Position numbers and translations under genes: made by a program. Below, piece after piece: positions 27,325 through 35,780 of a stretch of 64,000 nt of DNA; the first letter of the stretch is position 1; every line of letters begins with the position of its first letter. The notes beneath the pieces were generated by a model. It ran no database searches, was not told where the DNA came from, and saw only the letters and a list, made by a program, of their open reading frames with translations. The DNA comes from JAGXFP01 sp039714535 (GTDB lineage: Bacteria; Desulfobacterota; Desulfobulbia; Desulfobulbales; JAGXFP01), in assembly GCA_039714535.1 (NCBI GenBank), contig JBDLJC010000001.1:82807-146806 (forward strand), given 5' to 3'.

Positions 27325-28209
27325 CTAAACAGATTGCTCTGTGGCTAGTTGCCAGAAGGCTTTAACGCTGGCTCGCTGCAGATTTTTTTTTGTCGAACAA
27401 AGGCCAACAACATACGGTTCAAGCTTTGGTGAATTATCAAGAATTACCACCTTGTCTCGAAAAGGACTACGTTCAAGAACAAGTTGTGGCACAATACCTA
27501 TGCCACAACCAAGGGTAACCATAGGAATAATAGCCTCATTGCCGGATACCTCGGAGGTTATATTCGGGGTAACCCGATTCTTCTTCATCCATTTATCCAG
27601 CCTCCTTCGGGACAACCCGGTTTGTGGAAGTACCAATGGTGCACGGTTAAGATCCAGTTGCCCTGATAGGGTCATCGGGGTCGAACCATCCAATTGTTTC
27701 GGGGCGATGAACACCAACGGCGTGGTAGTGATAGGCAGAAATTCAATCCTGGACCGATTGCGATCCGGCAAGGCGGCAACAGCCAGATCAATCTCACCTG
27801 TCTGCACTTGCAGTACCGATTGCTCTGCTGCACCGGTGCGCAATTCAAGTTGCACCTCCGGATAGGTACTTCGATAAGATTCAAGTAAATGGGGAAGTAA
27901 ACTATACACTGCGGTGATCGAGGCATATATTGATAAACTGCCCACCACAGATTGCCCGTCCTTAATTGTAGAGCGAAATCTCTGCCACTCCTGGATGGTC
28001 TGGCGCGCATAAATACGGAATTGCTCTCCTGCCGCAGAAAGAGAGACGGTTCTGTTGTCGCGCAAAAAAAGAGGCTGCTCTACTTGCTCTTCCAGGCGCT
28101 GAATGGTTCTGGTCAACGCCGAAGGACTCATATTACAAGCCTGGCTGGCCCGGCTGAAATGCAGATGCTCTGCCAGGGTCAGAAAGATTTCAAGCTCACG
28201 AATATCCAT
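27325..28209 (-). CDS. ilvY: LysR-family activator IlvY
   Basis: IlvY activates ilvC when its inducers acetolactate or acetohydroxybutyrate accumulate. The 294-aa product begins MDIRELEIFLTLAEHLHFSR, with a winged HTH (SPSALTRTIQRLEEQVEQPLF, RDNRTVSLSAAGE), then an effector domain. It matches E. coli IlvY closely from end to end as I recall that sequence. It is divergent from ilvC. ATG 28209 is preferred over an upstream in-frame TTG because it aligns with the family N-terminus. Confidence 0.92.
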   Translation of the reverse strand: MDIRELEIFLTLAEHLHFSRASQACNMSPSALTRTIQRLEEQVEQPLFLRDNRTVSLSAAGEQFRIYARQTIQEWQRFRSTIKDGQSVVGSLSIYASITAVYSLLPHLLESYRSTYPEVQLELRTGAAEQSVLQVQTGEIDLAVAALPDRNRSRIEFLPITTTPLVFIAPKQLDGSTPMTLSGQLDLNRAPLVLPQTGLSRRRLDKWMKKNRVTPNITSEVSGNEAIIPMVTLGCGIGIVPQLVLERSPFRDKVVILDNSPKLEPYVVGLCSTKKNLQRASVKAFWQLATEQSV

Positions 28210-28254
28210 ATAATCAAGACTCAAAGGGTTGAACAATTAGTCTAAAACACTCAT

Positions 28255-28318
28255 GTTGCATATTTCGCAACACAGCGTACCAAACAAATCAATTTACGCA
28301 ACACAAAAAGCAACGTAA
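28255..28318. promoter_or_regulatory. Probable IlvY operator pair between ilvY and ilvC
   Basis: GTTGC-N7-GCAAC at 28255-28271 is a perfect dyad with the T-N11-A form expected for LysR regulators. A second region at 28294-28318 has outer TTACG/CGTAA arms around two GCAAC repeats. Two adjacent operators match the known IlvY arrangement. Confidence 0.65.
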
Positions 28319-28384
28319 GATTGGCTAATTAAAAATTTAAAAGTTACAATCTCTTCTTCAAAACATAAATATCAGGAGAAAATT

Positions 28385-29863
28385 ATGTCTGAAAACTATT
28401 TCAACTCGCTGCCCTTCGGTCGCCAGCTCCAGGAACTTGGCTCCTGCCGGTTTATGGAAGCTAATGAATTCACCAATGGTTGCGATTACGCTAAAGGGAA
28501 AAAGATTGTCATCGTCGGATGTGGCGCCCAGGGCCTGAATCAGGGTCTTAATATGCGTGATAGCGGCCTCGATGTCTCCTACACCTTACGGGGCGCTGCA
28601 ATCGCCGAAAAACGCGAGTCATTCAAAAACGCTTCTGAAAACGGTTTCACCGTCGGTACCTACGAAGAACTCCTGCCAACCGCAGATATCGTTATGAACC
28701 TGGCGCCGGACAAACAACACAGCAACGTCGTCGAGACCGTTGTGCCAATGATGAAGCAGGGCGCGACCTTCTCTTACGCGCACGGTTTCAATATCGTTGA
28801 AGAGGGCGCCCAGATCCGTTCCGACCTGACGGTCATCATGGTTGCCCCCAAATGCCCCGGTTCTGAAGTACGGGCCGAGTACGTTCGTGGTTTCGGTGTT
28901 CCTACCTTGATTGCCGTTCACGGGGAAAATGATCCCAATGGCGACGGCCTCGAGATAGCCAAGGCACTTTGTTCCGCCCAAGGTGGTGATCGGGCCGGTG
29001 TCCTTGAGTCTTCTTTCGTTGCCGAGGTCAAGTCTGACCTTATGGGCGAACAAACCATTCTCTGCGGCATGCTGCAAGCTGGCGCCCTGCTCTGCTTCGA
29101 CAAGATGACCGAAAACGGGATCGATGCCCCCTATGCCGTAAAACTGATCCAATACGGCTGGGAGACCATCACCGAAGCACTCAAGCACGGTGGCATAACC
29201 AATATGATGGATCGTCTCACCAATCCGGCCAAATTAGTAGCATACGACCTGGCCGAGGAACTCAAAGATATTATGCGGCCCTTATTCGAAAAACACATGG
29301 ACGATATCCTCTCAGGGGATTTCTCCAAAACCATGATGGCAGACTGGGCCAATGACGACGTTAATTTACTTACCTGGCGTGAAGCAACCGGCCAGACCGT
29401 TTTTGAGAAGACCGAAGCCGCCGGTGAGATTTCCGAGCAGGAGTACTTCGATAAGGCAATCCTGATGGTTGCCATGGTCAAGGCCGGGGTTGAGCTCGCT
29501 TTCGAAACCATGGTCATGTCCGGAATTGAGGCAGAATCAGCCTACTACGAGTCACTCCACGAAACTCCTCTGATTGCCAATACCATCGCCCGGAAAAAAC
29601 TCTACGAAATGAACCGGGTTATTTCCGACACAGCCGAGTATGGCTGCTACCTTTTCGCCCACGCCTGTGTCCCGCTGCTGAAGGATTTCATGGGTTCGGT
29701 CAATACCGATGTAATCGGTAAAGGATTGGAAATTAAAGACAATGGCGTTGACAACCAGACCCTGGTCCAAGTTAACGCTGAGATCCGCGAGCATCTGATC
29801 GAAGAGGTAGGCCAGGAGTTGCGTGCTGCCATGAACGGTATGCAGGCAATAGCTTCCGCCTGA
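28385..29863 (+). CDS. ilvC: Ketol-acid reductoisomerase, class II (long form)
   Basis: KARI converts acetolactate and acetohydroxybutyrate to the dihydroxy acids of valine, leucine and isoleucine synthesis, using NADPH and Mg2+. The 492-aa length marks the class II form, in which the knotted domain is duplicated, rather than the ~330-aa class I form. The nucleotide loop is [20 protein letters not shown]. The Mg2+ site region is [17 protein letters not shown], and a second knotted half ends [21 protein letters not shown]. The SD AGGAG lies just upstream. It is divergent from ilvY. Confidence 0.97.
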   Translation: MSENYFNSLPFGRQLQELGSCRFMEANEFTNGCDYAKGKKIVIVGCGAQGLNQGLNMRDSGLDVSYTLRGAAIAEKRESFKNASENGFTVGTYEELLPTADIVMNLAPDKQHSNVVETVVPMMKQGATFSYAHGFNIVEEGAQIRSDLTVIMVAPKCPGSEVRAEYVRGFGVPTLIAVHGENDPNGDGLEIAKALCSAQGGDRAGVLESSFVAEVKSDLMGEQTILCGMLQAGALLCFDKMTENGIDAPYAVKLIQYGWETITEALKHGGITNMMDRLTNPAKLVAYDLAEELKDIMRPLFEKHMDDILSGDFSKTMMADWANDDVNLLTWREATGQTVFEKTEAAGEISEQEYFDKAILMVAMVKAGVELAFETMVMSGIEAESAYYESLHETPLIANTIARKKLYEMNRVISDTAEYGCYLFAHACVPLLKDFMGSVNTDVIGKGLEIKDNGVDNQTLVQVNAEIREHLIEEVGQELRAAMNGMQAIASA

Positions 29864-29887
29864 TCTTTATCAATATAGCCACAAACT

Positions 29888-29916
29888 AAAAGACCCTGCC
29901 ATTGGCGGGGTCTTTT
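29888..29916 (+). terminator. Terminator after ilvC
   Basis: A 13-bp stem (29888-29900 with 29904-29916, one G-U) closes a 3-nt loop and ends in TCTTTTAGTTTT. Confidence 0.9.
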
Positions 29917-30069
29917 AGTTTTAAGTTGCCGGAATCTTCAGAGCACGATTCTACCTGCTTTATGCCGGCATTAAATGAAACTTTTCATTCTCGCTCCCAC
30001 CACAATCTTCCGGATATACAGTGCATGTGTCCCCCTGATTAATACCACAAGGGTTCTGTTAAATCCCCC

Positions 30070-30090
30070 TCGGAGTCTATCGCTTACCTG
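30070..30090. repeat. Dispersed intergenic repeat, core copy
   Basis: TCGGAGTCTATCGCTTACCTG lies between a C5 run and a G7 run that can pair. It belongs to the family also seen at 1748, 13604, 44545, 61935 and 63801. Confidence 0.65.
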
Positions 30091-30096
30091 CGGGGG

Positions 30097-30125
30097 GGCA
30101 CTCTTTTCAGTACCCCCTTGAGGGG
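30097..30125. repeat. 29-bp repeat, left copy of an inverted pair
   Basis: Starting GGCACTCTTTTCAG and ending CCTTGAGGGG, this 29-nt sequence is exactly the reverse complement of 38864-38892. The pair brackets the cassette-like region. Confidence 0.9.
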
Positions 30126-30191
30126 CGTATAAGTCTCGATGTCTCGCGAACTCGCCTATCGGTTTGAGCCGACAAGCAGCTCAACTCAGCT

Positions 30192-31127
30192 TTATCGGGT
30201 CAGCGTTATCCTCGTGCTGCTGCGGACGATCTTGTTGTTTATCTGGTCTTCGACAATGCCGATTATCCTATAATCACCGATAGGGTCTGAGCTGTCCAGA
30301 ACCAGAGCCAGTTCCTGCTCGGCCATAATAAACGCCGGGTGAGTCGGGGCTTTGCCATCTGCCCTTGCGTAACGGCGACGGTTCATCATCGGCTTGCCGG
30401 ATGGGTCCACCAGGGTAAAAGAAGATATTTCATAGGAAAAATTTCCGTCAATGTCCGGGGTAAATCCGGTGACCAGAAATGAGATGTAGATCTCCTGGTA
30501 CGGTTTTATCGTCTTCAGAAGTTCCAGGCTGATCCTAGAGGCCGGTGGCGCTTCCAACCATTCCCGGGCATGACCAGGCGAATCTGAGGTGACTATCAGC
30601 AGCTTCAAGTCGCCTTCGGCTTTTGGTTCCGGATATATTGTTTCCATAGCAGGGGGAATGACTTCTTCTGGCTCAGTTCCAGATTCTTCCTCCGGCACTA
30701 TATCGGCAACGACCGCATTAGCGACAGATGGCTCTCGGATAGTAACGAGCAATCCGTCAGGCTGTTCGCGTATCGTGTAATCAAACAATTCATCAAGATT
30801 AGAATCAAAAACCACTCTGAACCCATCAGTCCTCCGTCCTGTTCTGACTCGGGCGAGAGCGGTTCCTACCTGTTTGACAGGGGACGGACCCGTAAGCCTC
30901 ACGTTCTTAATGTCTAAATACATGCGATCAGGACGATTTTCTTCAACATTTTTCTTAAGCTGGAATTTGCGGTAGTCCTTTATAGCTCCGTCTGCTTTCA
31001 GGTGAACTTTAGTTTCGTTAGCTGCGCGCTCAATTTCGATATCGAAAAGTACGGTTGCATTAGCCCGGGCAGTGGGGTGTATAGACAGGCCTAACAGCAG
31101 AAATAATAATACTCTGGTCAATTTCAT
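30192..31127 (-). CDS. Secreted AMIN-domain protein
   Basis: The 311-aa product has a signal peptide (LTRVLLFLLLGLSIHPTARA). An AMIN-type domain occupies about residues 24-135 (VHLKADGAIKDYRKF, PDRMYLDIKNVRL, FRVVFDSN, YTIREQPDGLLVTI). An acidic Pro/Glu linker leads to an unassigned C-terminal beta-rich domain with FTLVDPSGKPMMNRRRYARA. AMIN domains direct periplasmic proteins to peptidoglycan or secretion complexes. ATG 31127 has GGGAGAGA upstream. Its base composition is like the core genome, so it may be a resident gene beside the array. Confidence 0.75.
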   Translation of the reverse strand: MKLTRVLLFLLLGLSIHPTARANATVLFDIEIERAANETKVHLKADGAIKDYRKFQLKKNVEENRPDRMYLDIKNVRLTGPSPVKQVGTALARVRTGRRTDGFRVVFDSNLDELFDYTIREQPDGLLVTIREPSVANAVVADIVPEEESGTEPEEVIPPAMETIYPEPKAEGDLKLLIVTSDSPGHAREWLEAPPASRISLELLKTIKPYQEIYISFLVTGFTPDIDGNFSYEISSFTLVDPSGKPMMNRRRYARADGKAPTHPAFIMAEQELALVLDSSDPIGDYRIIGIVEDQINNKIVRSSTRITLTR

Positions 31128-31321
31128 TCTCTCTCCCATTTTTAGAACCGTTTCATTCTGATCTCTATCCCGGATATTATAGGGAACATTCCCGAGTCTG
31201 TCTCCTATAATATGAATCTGTTGTCCCGGTTTTGTTAAGTGTTGTTTGCATTCAATAAGCATGACCGAGGTTCCTTTTAAGAACAATAACGCCAGCCATA
31301 GTTGTTTTTGACGATTACCGG

Positions 31322-31699
31322 TTAGGTTCGTGAGCCACTATAGCTCATTTCAATTAGGGTGTAATAAAATCCTTTCACTGCGGCCACCGAGAAAAATACC
31401 ATGATAGCCATGGCCTGCATGTCCACTGATTGCGGTACTAGCAACTTTGCGTCTTTGATAAGCATGATCAAAACGGCCACATTGACCATGGTTCCAATGC
31501 CGAAATGTACCAGCATCTTGGGCAAAAGGTAAAATTGATACATTATCCAGGTGACAAGGTCGGCAAGGACAAGGCAGTTTAGAAAGCTTTGCATAGCCAC
31601 GGAAAGATGTAGTCCGTCAAAATAAAAAACCCACGCCCACAGGCCATAAAAGACAGAGCGCACTAAGATGTTGGCATTATGTGTGAGTATGGAGTCCAT
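31322..31699 (-). CDS. Small hydrophobic membrane protein, unknown
   Basis: The 125-aa protein has three or four hydrophobic helices (SVFYGLWAWVFYFDG, LVLADLVTWIMYQFYLL, IGTMVNVAVLIMLI, AIMVFFSVAAVKGFYY). I do not recognise a family. Its TAA stop lies within an ACCTAAC heptamer on the minus strand, the form of an attC outer core, so it may be the last cassette of the array. Confidence 0.6.
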   Translation of the reverse strand: MDSILTHNANILVRSVFYGLWAWVFYFDGLHLSVAMQSFLNCLVLADLVTWIMYQFYLLPKMLVHFGIGTMVNVAVLIMLIKDAKLLVPQSVDMQAMAIMVFFSVAAVKGFYYTLIEMSYSGSRT

Positions 31700-31723
31700 A
31701 ATTGATCATATGTTTAAAGATTT

Positions 31724-31800
31724 GGGTGAGGGGCGCGCCCAAAACTTGCCCGATTAGGCCGCCACGCTTCTTCGCGTCCCTCGCTACCCTTTGCTTAGAT
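31724..31800 (-). repeat. attC-like cassette recombination site
   Basis: Imperfect arms GGGTGAGGGGCGCG (31724-31737) and CGCGTCCCTCGCTACCC (31773-31789) pair with extrahelical bases. An AATCTAAGC core (minus strand) touches the stop codon of the upstream gene. It shares ACTTGCCCGATTAGGCCGC with the site at 32254-32346. The far core heptamer is degenerate. Confidence 0.55.
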
Positions 31801-32238
31801 TTATTTAGGGCCAATCGAAACATTTTCACTTTTTGGAAGGTTGTTATTTAATAGATCTATTAATTTTAACGAGCTTCCTGAGAATCGGCGACTAGAAATA
31901 GATTTGGTCACTCTATCTTTTGTTATCGCGACAGAAATTGTTGCTTTGTGTTCTGGCCACACAGCATAGTCTTCTGTTGCCATAACCTCTTTAAAAACCT
32001 TATGAGCAAGGGTCTTTATTTCAATGATTATTGTTGGGGCCAGATCAATAGCTTTTTCAGTAATTTCTGTTGGACTGGCATAACGTAGAATTGTAAATTG
32101 CCCATCTTGATGGATATTAAACGATGTTGTGCCAGTGAGGCCAACAGTTGGCTTTAAAGTGATAGAAATAGATTCGCTGGAAGCAAAGCAGGTGGCCGAA
32201 AAGAATAGAAACCAAAAAATTGATATTATAATTTTCAT
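31801..32238 (-). CDS. Small secreted protein, unknown
   Basis: The 145-aa protein has a signal peptide (IIISIFWFLFFSATCFASS). A beta-rich mature part with SISITLKPTVGLTG and SRRFSGSSLKLIDLLNNNLP follows. No family is recognised. ATG 32238 has GAGG upstream and lies directly downstream of an attC-like site. Another attC-like site follows the stop, so it has the form of a single-gene cassette. Confidence 0.65.
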   Translation of the reverse strand: MKIIISIFWFLFFSATCFASSESISITLKPTVGLTGTTSFNIHQDGQFTILRYASPTEITEKAIDLAPTIIIEIKTLAHKVFKEVMATEDYAVWPEHKATISVAITKDRVTKSISSRRFSGSSLKLIDLLNNNLPKSENVSIGPK

Positions 32239-32253
32239 GTTGTTACCTCGAAA

Positions 32254-32346
32254 ATCTAACGATTTGCATAACCAGCGGGCCACAGGACTTGCCCGATTAG
32301 GCCGCATTCGTTCACACGGTCTGATATGCGCTGGTTCGGAGATTTT
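32254..32346 (-). repeat. attC-like cassette recombination site
   Basis: An ATCTAAC heptamer (32254-32260, matching RYYYAAC) and GCATAAC precede CCAGCGGGCC. The right side has GCGCTGG then GTTCGGA. The CCAGCG/CGCTGG arms pair. The spacer carries the 19-nt ACTTGCCCGATTAGGCCGC shared with the site at 31724-31800. Confidence 0.65.
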
Positions 32347-32415
32347 TGTCGTTTGGTTTATTGGTTAGTTAACCTGATTTATTTTTGGGAGACAGGAGCT
32401 GGCTACGGGCTGGTT

Positions 32416-32790
32416 TCAGGAGTTATTTTCAAGCAGTCTGATTTCCTCTTCTAATTTGTCGATCTTTGCCTGTATTTCAGGCCGCGGATCCTCTTCGAGA
32501 ATGAATTCATTCGGCAGCCCTGTTATCTCGCATATTCCAACTTCTGATTCCATTTGGGCAATAGTTTCATCTATCTTCTCGAGTGTATCCACATACACCT
32601 GCTGTTCTGCCTTTTTGTTGCTTAACAATTCTTTAATGTCTTGCTCGCTTTTAAATGACAGCTCTATGGTTCTCTGGAAAGACTTCCATTGGTCGAAGAA
32701 CTGCCCAGCATATACTTGGGATTCTGGTTGTGTCGGCCATAGAGAAAAAACCGACAGTACAGTAAAAAGTATGATAAAAAAATATTTCAT
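32416..32790 (-). CDS. Small secreted coiled-coil protein, unknown
   Basis: The 124-aa protein has a signal peptide (FFIILFTVLSVFSLW). A mature helical part is rich in K, E and Q with coiled-coil heptads (SNKKAEQQVYVDTLEKIDE, EIQAKIDKLEEEIRLLE). No family is recognised. An attC-like site follows about 70 nt downstream. Confidence 0.65.
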   Translation of the reverse strand: MKYFFIILFTVLSVFSLWPTQPESQVYAGQFFDQWKSFQRTIELSFKSEQDIKELLSNKKAEQQVYVDTLEKIDETIAQMESEVGICEITGLPNEFILEEDPRPEIQAKIDKLEEEIRLLENNS

Positions 32791-32860
32791 AGCTACACAC
32801 CCCTTTGAGGTTAATAATACAGTATAAACTGTCTACCTAAGTCGAGATTTTTATACGGCC

Positions 32861-32881
32861 TGGCTAATGCGCTGGTTATGC
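32861..32881 (-). repeat. Half attC-like site
   Basis: TAATGCGCTGGTTATGC has the arm-plus-core form of one attC side (CGCTGG then GTTATGC). The matching left half is not seen nearby, so the site may be truncated. Confidence 0.35.
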
Positions 32882-32883
32882 AT

Positions 32884-33507
32884 TTATTTCGTAGTTTTGG
32901 GGATCATGTTGGTGAAATTATTGTCAGATAATATCTTTTTGATCACTTCGTTTATAGAGGTCAAGATTACTTTTGTCATAATTGTGTCACTAGGGCCAGT
33001 GTAGGTTCGCTTAATGTTTTTTGAGTAATAAGGCCCTATTTTTATCGACTTCCCATTTGTGTTTTTAATTTCTATTTCAATCTGAACTTCGCCGTAAACA
33101 TCCCAGTATAATGCGGTAACATCTGTGCCAATCCAAAAATCTAATATTTTACCTGTTATGGTAAGATTCTCGTCGATGTTATTAGTGCTATACCCATTAT
33201 TTGTTAATTCGCGACGGAACTCATTATGGATTATTTCTGCAATAGGCCGCTCAACGGACACATCATTTACTGGCAAACCTAAACCAGCCTGTTTGCCTCC
33301 AATCAGTTCGGGTGCTTTATTCTTGGTACGAATATCTTGAAACATTTCGAGTGTGATATTGGATGTGATTTGGTTAGTGCTTGTCGTACTTGGTGCTAGA
33401 CTATCTTCGAATTTCAATGTAGATGGCCCTAAAGAAAGGCAACCTGAGGTAGAAAGAAGCAGGGCTATTATTAAACAGTAAAAATATTTGGTGTTAAAAA
33501 ATTTCAT
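32884..33507 (-). CDS. Lipoprotein resembling YajG family
   Basis: The 207-aa protein has a lipoprotein signal (LIIALLLSTSGC, lipobox STSGC). The mature part has the pattern of YajG-like lipoproteins: VERPIAEIIHNEFRRELTNNGY and LTITGKILDFWIGT, then VYGEVQIEIEI. Its role is unknown. GGAG precedes the ATG. Only 24 nt separate it from the next lipoprotein gene, so both may share one cassette. Confidence 0.7.
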   Translation of the reverse strand: MKFFNTKYFYCLIIALLLSTSGCLSLGPSTLKFEDSLAPSTTSTNQITSNITLEMFQDIRTKNKAPELIGGKQAGLGLPVNDVSVERPIAEIIHNEFRRELTNNGYSTNNIDENLTITGKILDFWIGTDVTALYWDVYGEVQIEIEIKNTNGKSIKIGPYYSKNIKRTYTGPSDTIMTKVILTSINEVIKKILSDNNFTNMIPKTTK

Positions 33508-33531
33508 TTTTTCTCCATTTATTAGTGATTT

Positions 33532-33969
33532 TTAATCATGTTTATTGAATATGCTGTTGATAACCTCATTAACCATTTCTGCTGGTGTTTTTCTGGTAAG
33601 GGAAGTGTGGTATGAATTGCCAGATGCTAAAGGAAAATTGTTTTTTGGGTCTCTTATTTTTATCGTAAGTTCTATCATATACATGGTTAAATCCCAAATC
33701 CATTTGTCTTTATACGTGACTATAGCATCAACCCCTTCTGGTGTTTCAACTCCAGAAGTTACTTGATATCCAATTTCCTTAAGCTTATTGGCTATTAATA
33801 TATTTATTTCTCTGCCATCTGGTGCAAATTTAGTTACATGAATTGATTTGATGCTGGCAAGATTGGCATTTGGGGCAATGTTAGCTGTTGCACGATTAAA
33901 AGCACAACCTGAGGCTAGTATAGTGATGATAAGTAACAGGCTTATATTTAGGAGTAACTTATATTTCAT
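33532..33969 (-). CDS. Small lipoprotein, unknown
   Basis: The 145-aa protein has a type II signal sequence with lipobox LASGC. The mature domain (IKSIHVTKFAPDGREINILIANKLKEIG, VDAIVTYKDKWIWDLTMY) resembles DUF4136-like or LptE-like small lipoprotein folds only loosely. It begins 16 nt after the attC-like site at 33985-34107, the spacing usual for cassette genes. Confidence 0.65.
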   Translation of the reverse strand: MKYKLLLNISLLLIITILASGCAFNRATANIAPNANLASIKSIHVTKFAPDGREINILIANKLKEIGYQVTSGVETPEGVDAIVTYKDKWIWDLTMYMIELTIKIRDPKNNFPLASGNSYHTSLTRKTPAEMVNEVINSIFNKHD

Positions 33970-33984
33970 TTTTTCCCTATTGAG

Positions 33985-34107
33985 GCATAACGTTAAAACT
34001 CAGCGGAGCAAATGGGCAGTGCGGACTTGGTAAATTGCACGTATACACAGCAGTTTACAACTTGATCAAACCTGCCTCTTTTGTTCCGCTGGACTGCCTT
34101 GTTATGT
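33985..34107 (-). repeat. attC site (best-formed of the array)
   Basis: GCATAAC (33985-33991) and GTTATGT (34101-34107) are complementary outer cores. CAGCGGAGCAAA (34001-34012) pairs with TTTGTTCCGCTG (34080-34091) in 11 of 12 positions. The 123-nt length is within the attC range. It starts 27 nt beyond the HerA stop codon. Confidence 0.75.
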
Positions 34108-34133
34108 GTTCTCTAGGCTTTACCAAGGTCTGG

Positions 34134-35780
34134 CTACAAGTACCATTCTGTCTTTATTTCACCAATATCTGCTTCCTTCCATTCTTTTTTCCAAAGCTCC
34201 CAAAACGGAATATCATTTGACGAAGGTGGCAAAACACATTTATCTATTTTTACTAATGATGGTAGGACGATAGATTCTCCAACCAATAATGCTTCTCCGG
34301 CTTGCAATGAAGGGAGTTTATCCGTTAAGTTTCCAAGTGTGTCAGGCAATAATCTTTTCACATAATTTTGATCAATTGGGTTTGTTAAACGCATTGCAAT
34401 AAAACTATTACATTGCGAAAATATTGTTTCGGATATCTCAGAAGGTCTTTGGCTAGACAATAAGAGAGTTACTCCATACTTACGCCCTTCTTTTGCTATT
34501 CGCTCAATTGAATTTTTAGACGCCCGATATTTAACTAAATCACTTCTAGGGACATATTTGTGAGCTTCCTCATAAACAAGTAAAAATGGAGTATCATTGT
34601 TTATTTTTTCTTCTGGATCTTTTTTTGCTCTCAATCTTTTATAGAAATATCCGTACTCAAATATAATCCTTGATATCAAAGAAACGGTAATACTAAGAAC
34701 ATCGAATGGGACTCCACTTAAATCCAATATAGTTACATTACTTTTTGCACCATCTTTATTTCCGATTAATTGCTTAATTGTATCCTCAAATGAGATGTTT
34801 TTACTTTCTTCTCCAAGCAAGAAGTCTAATCTTTTGTCATTTAGCTTATTTTCTAATCGACTGACGAAGTTGGTTAATTTCCCAAACAATGTCCCTTGCT
34901 TTGTTGTGCCAGCCTTAGCTCCATCAATCATCTCTGTATTCTTGCTGTTTGCAAAATTTAATACTTCTTTAATGTCAAACATTAATGGGGAGTCATAATG
35001 GATTTTTGCTTTATCAGTTTCACTGCCGGTAAATTTGGCAATTCTATCTGCAACTACTGCTTCTTTAAAAACATTACGTTGATTATGGTCATTTGCTTCT
35101 GTGTCAATGAAGAGTTCTTCTAGTTCTTCACTTGTTAGAAGCCAGTATGGCAATCGTAAATCTGCTATTCCAAGGTTGATAGATTCAGGAAATGCTGATT
35201 TGTATTCTGAATGAATATCAAAGATAATGACATGAGAGTTATTTAATGCAAAAGTCCCGTCTTTGCCCTCTACAGCTTGTTGAATTATTTTTGTCACAGT
35301 ATGTGATTTTCCTGATCCCGTTGATCCAATGACCGCGATATGTTTATTGAAAAAATTGTTTCCATTTACGGGTACTCGAATGTTAGAGTTTGACGATAAA
35401 GATGAGAATGTAAATTTTTCTTCGTTAACTATTGATTCTGCGTAAATGGCCAAAATTTCTTCTTCTTTTGCGGGTTCAACTTTTTTCGGTGGGATTGCAA
35501 TTGTGTCTCCGCCTCGTTGAAATTTATTATCTTTGACAACTCCAAGAGGATTGGCCTCAATGATGTACCTACGCTTTGCGACACCTTCTTCTGCTACTTC
35601 TATCAGAAAATTATCAATTATTGCGATAAGAGCGATATCGTCATCGTCAGAAATACGTATGTAAGATCCGATCTTTAAGGTCTCAGCTGCTGATTGAATA
35701 AATTCGTCATCAACAGCTATTTTGACTTTATTGGGATACACAGAGATTACTTCCGCATTCACCTTGTCTTCGTCTGCCAT
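34134..35780 (-). CDS. HerA-type hexameric ATPase/translocase (defence-associated)
   Basis: The 548-aa protein has an N-terminal HAS-barrel (about residues 5-90), Walker A GSTGSGKS (152-159), and Walker B FLLVYEE (399-405). SSQRPSEISETIFSQCNSF and AMRLTN are the sensor/arginine-finger regions, so it is a HerA/FtsK-like DNA motor. Its ATG overlaps the stop of the nuclease-like gene (TGATG). HerA paired with a DUF4297/Cap4-type nuclease is a known anti-phage arrangement. An attC-like site follows the stop. The gene is AT-rich relative to the core genes. Confidence 0.88.
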   Translation of the reverse strand: MADEDKVNAEVISVYPNKVKIAVDDEFIQSAAETLKIGSYIRISDDDDIALIAIIDNFLIEVAEEGVAKRRYIIEANPLGVVKDNKFQRGGDTIAIPPKKVEPAKEEEILAIYAESIVNEEKFTFSSLSSNSNIRVPVNGNNFFNKHIAVIGSTGSGKSHTVTKIIQQAVEGKDGTFALNNSHVIIFDIHSEYKSAFPESINLGIADLRLPYWLLTSEELEELFIDTEANDHNQRNVFKEAVVADRIAKFTGSETDKAKIHYDSPLMFDIKEVLNFANSKNTEMIDGAKAGTTKQGTLFGKLTNFVSRLENKLNDKRLDFLLGEESKNISFEDTIKQLIGNKDGAKSNVTILDLSGVPFDVLSITVSLISRIIFEYGYFYKRLRAKKDPEEKINNDTPFLLVYEEAHKYVPRSDLVKYRASKNSIERIAKEGRKYGVTLLLSSQRPSEISETIFSQCNSFIAMRLTNPIDQNYVKRLLPDTLGNLTDKLPSLQAGEALLVGESIVLPSLVKIDKCVLPPSSNDIPFWELWKKEWKEADIGEIKTEWYL

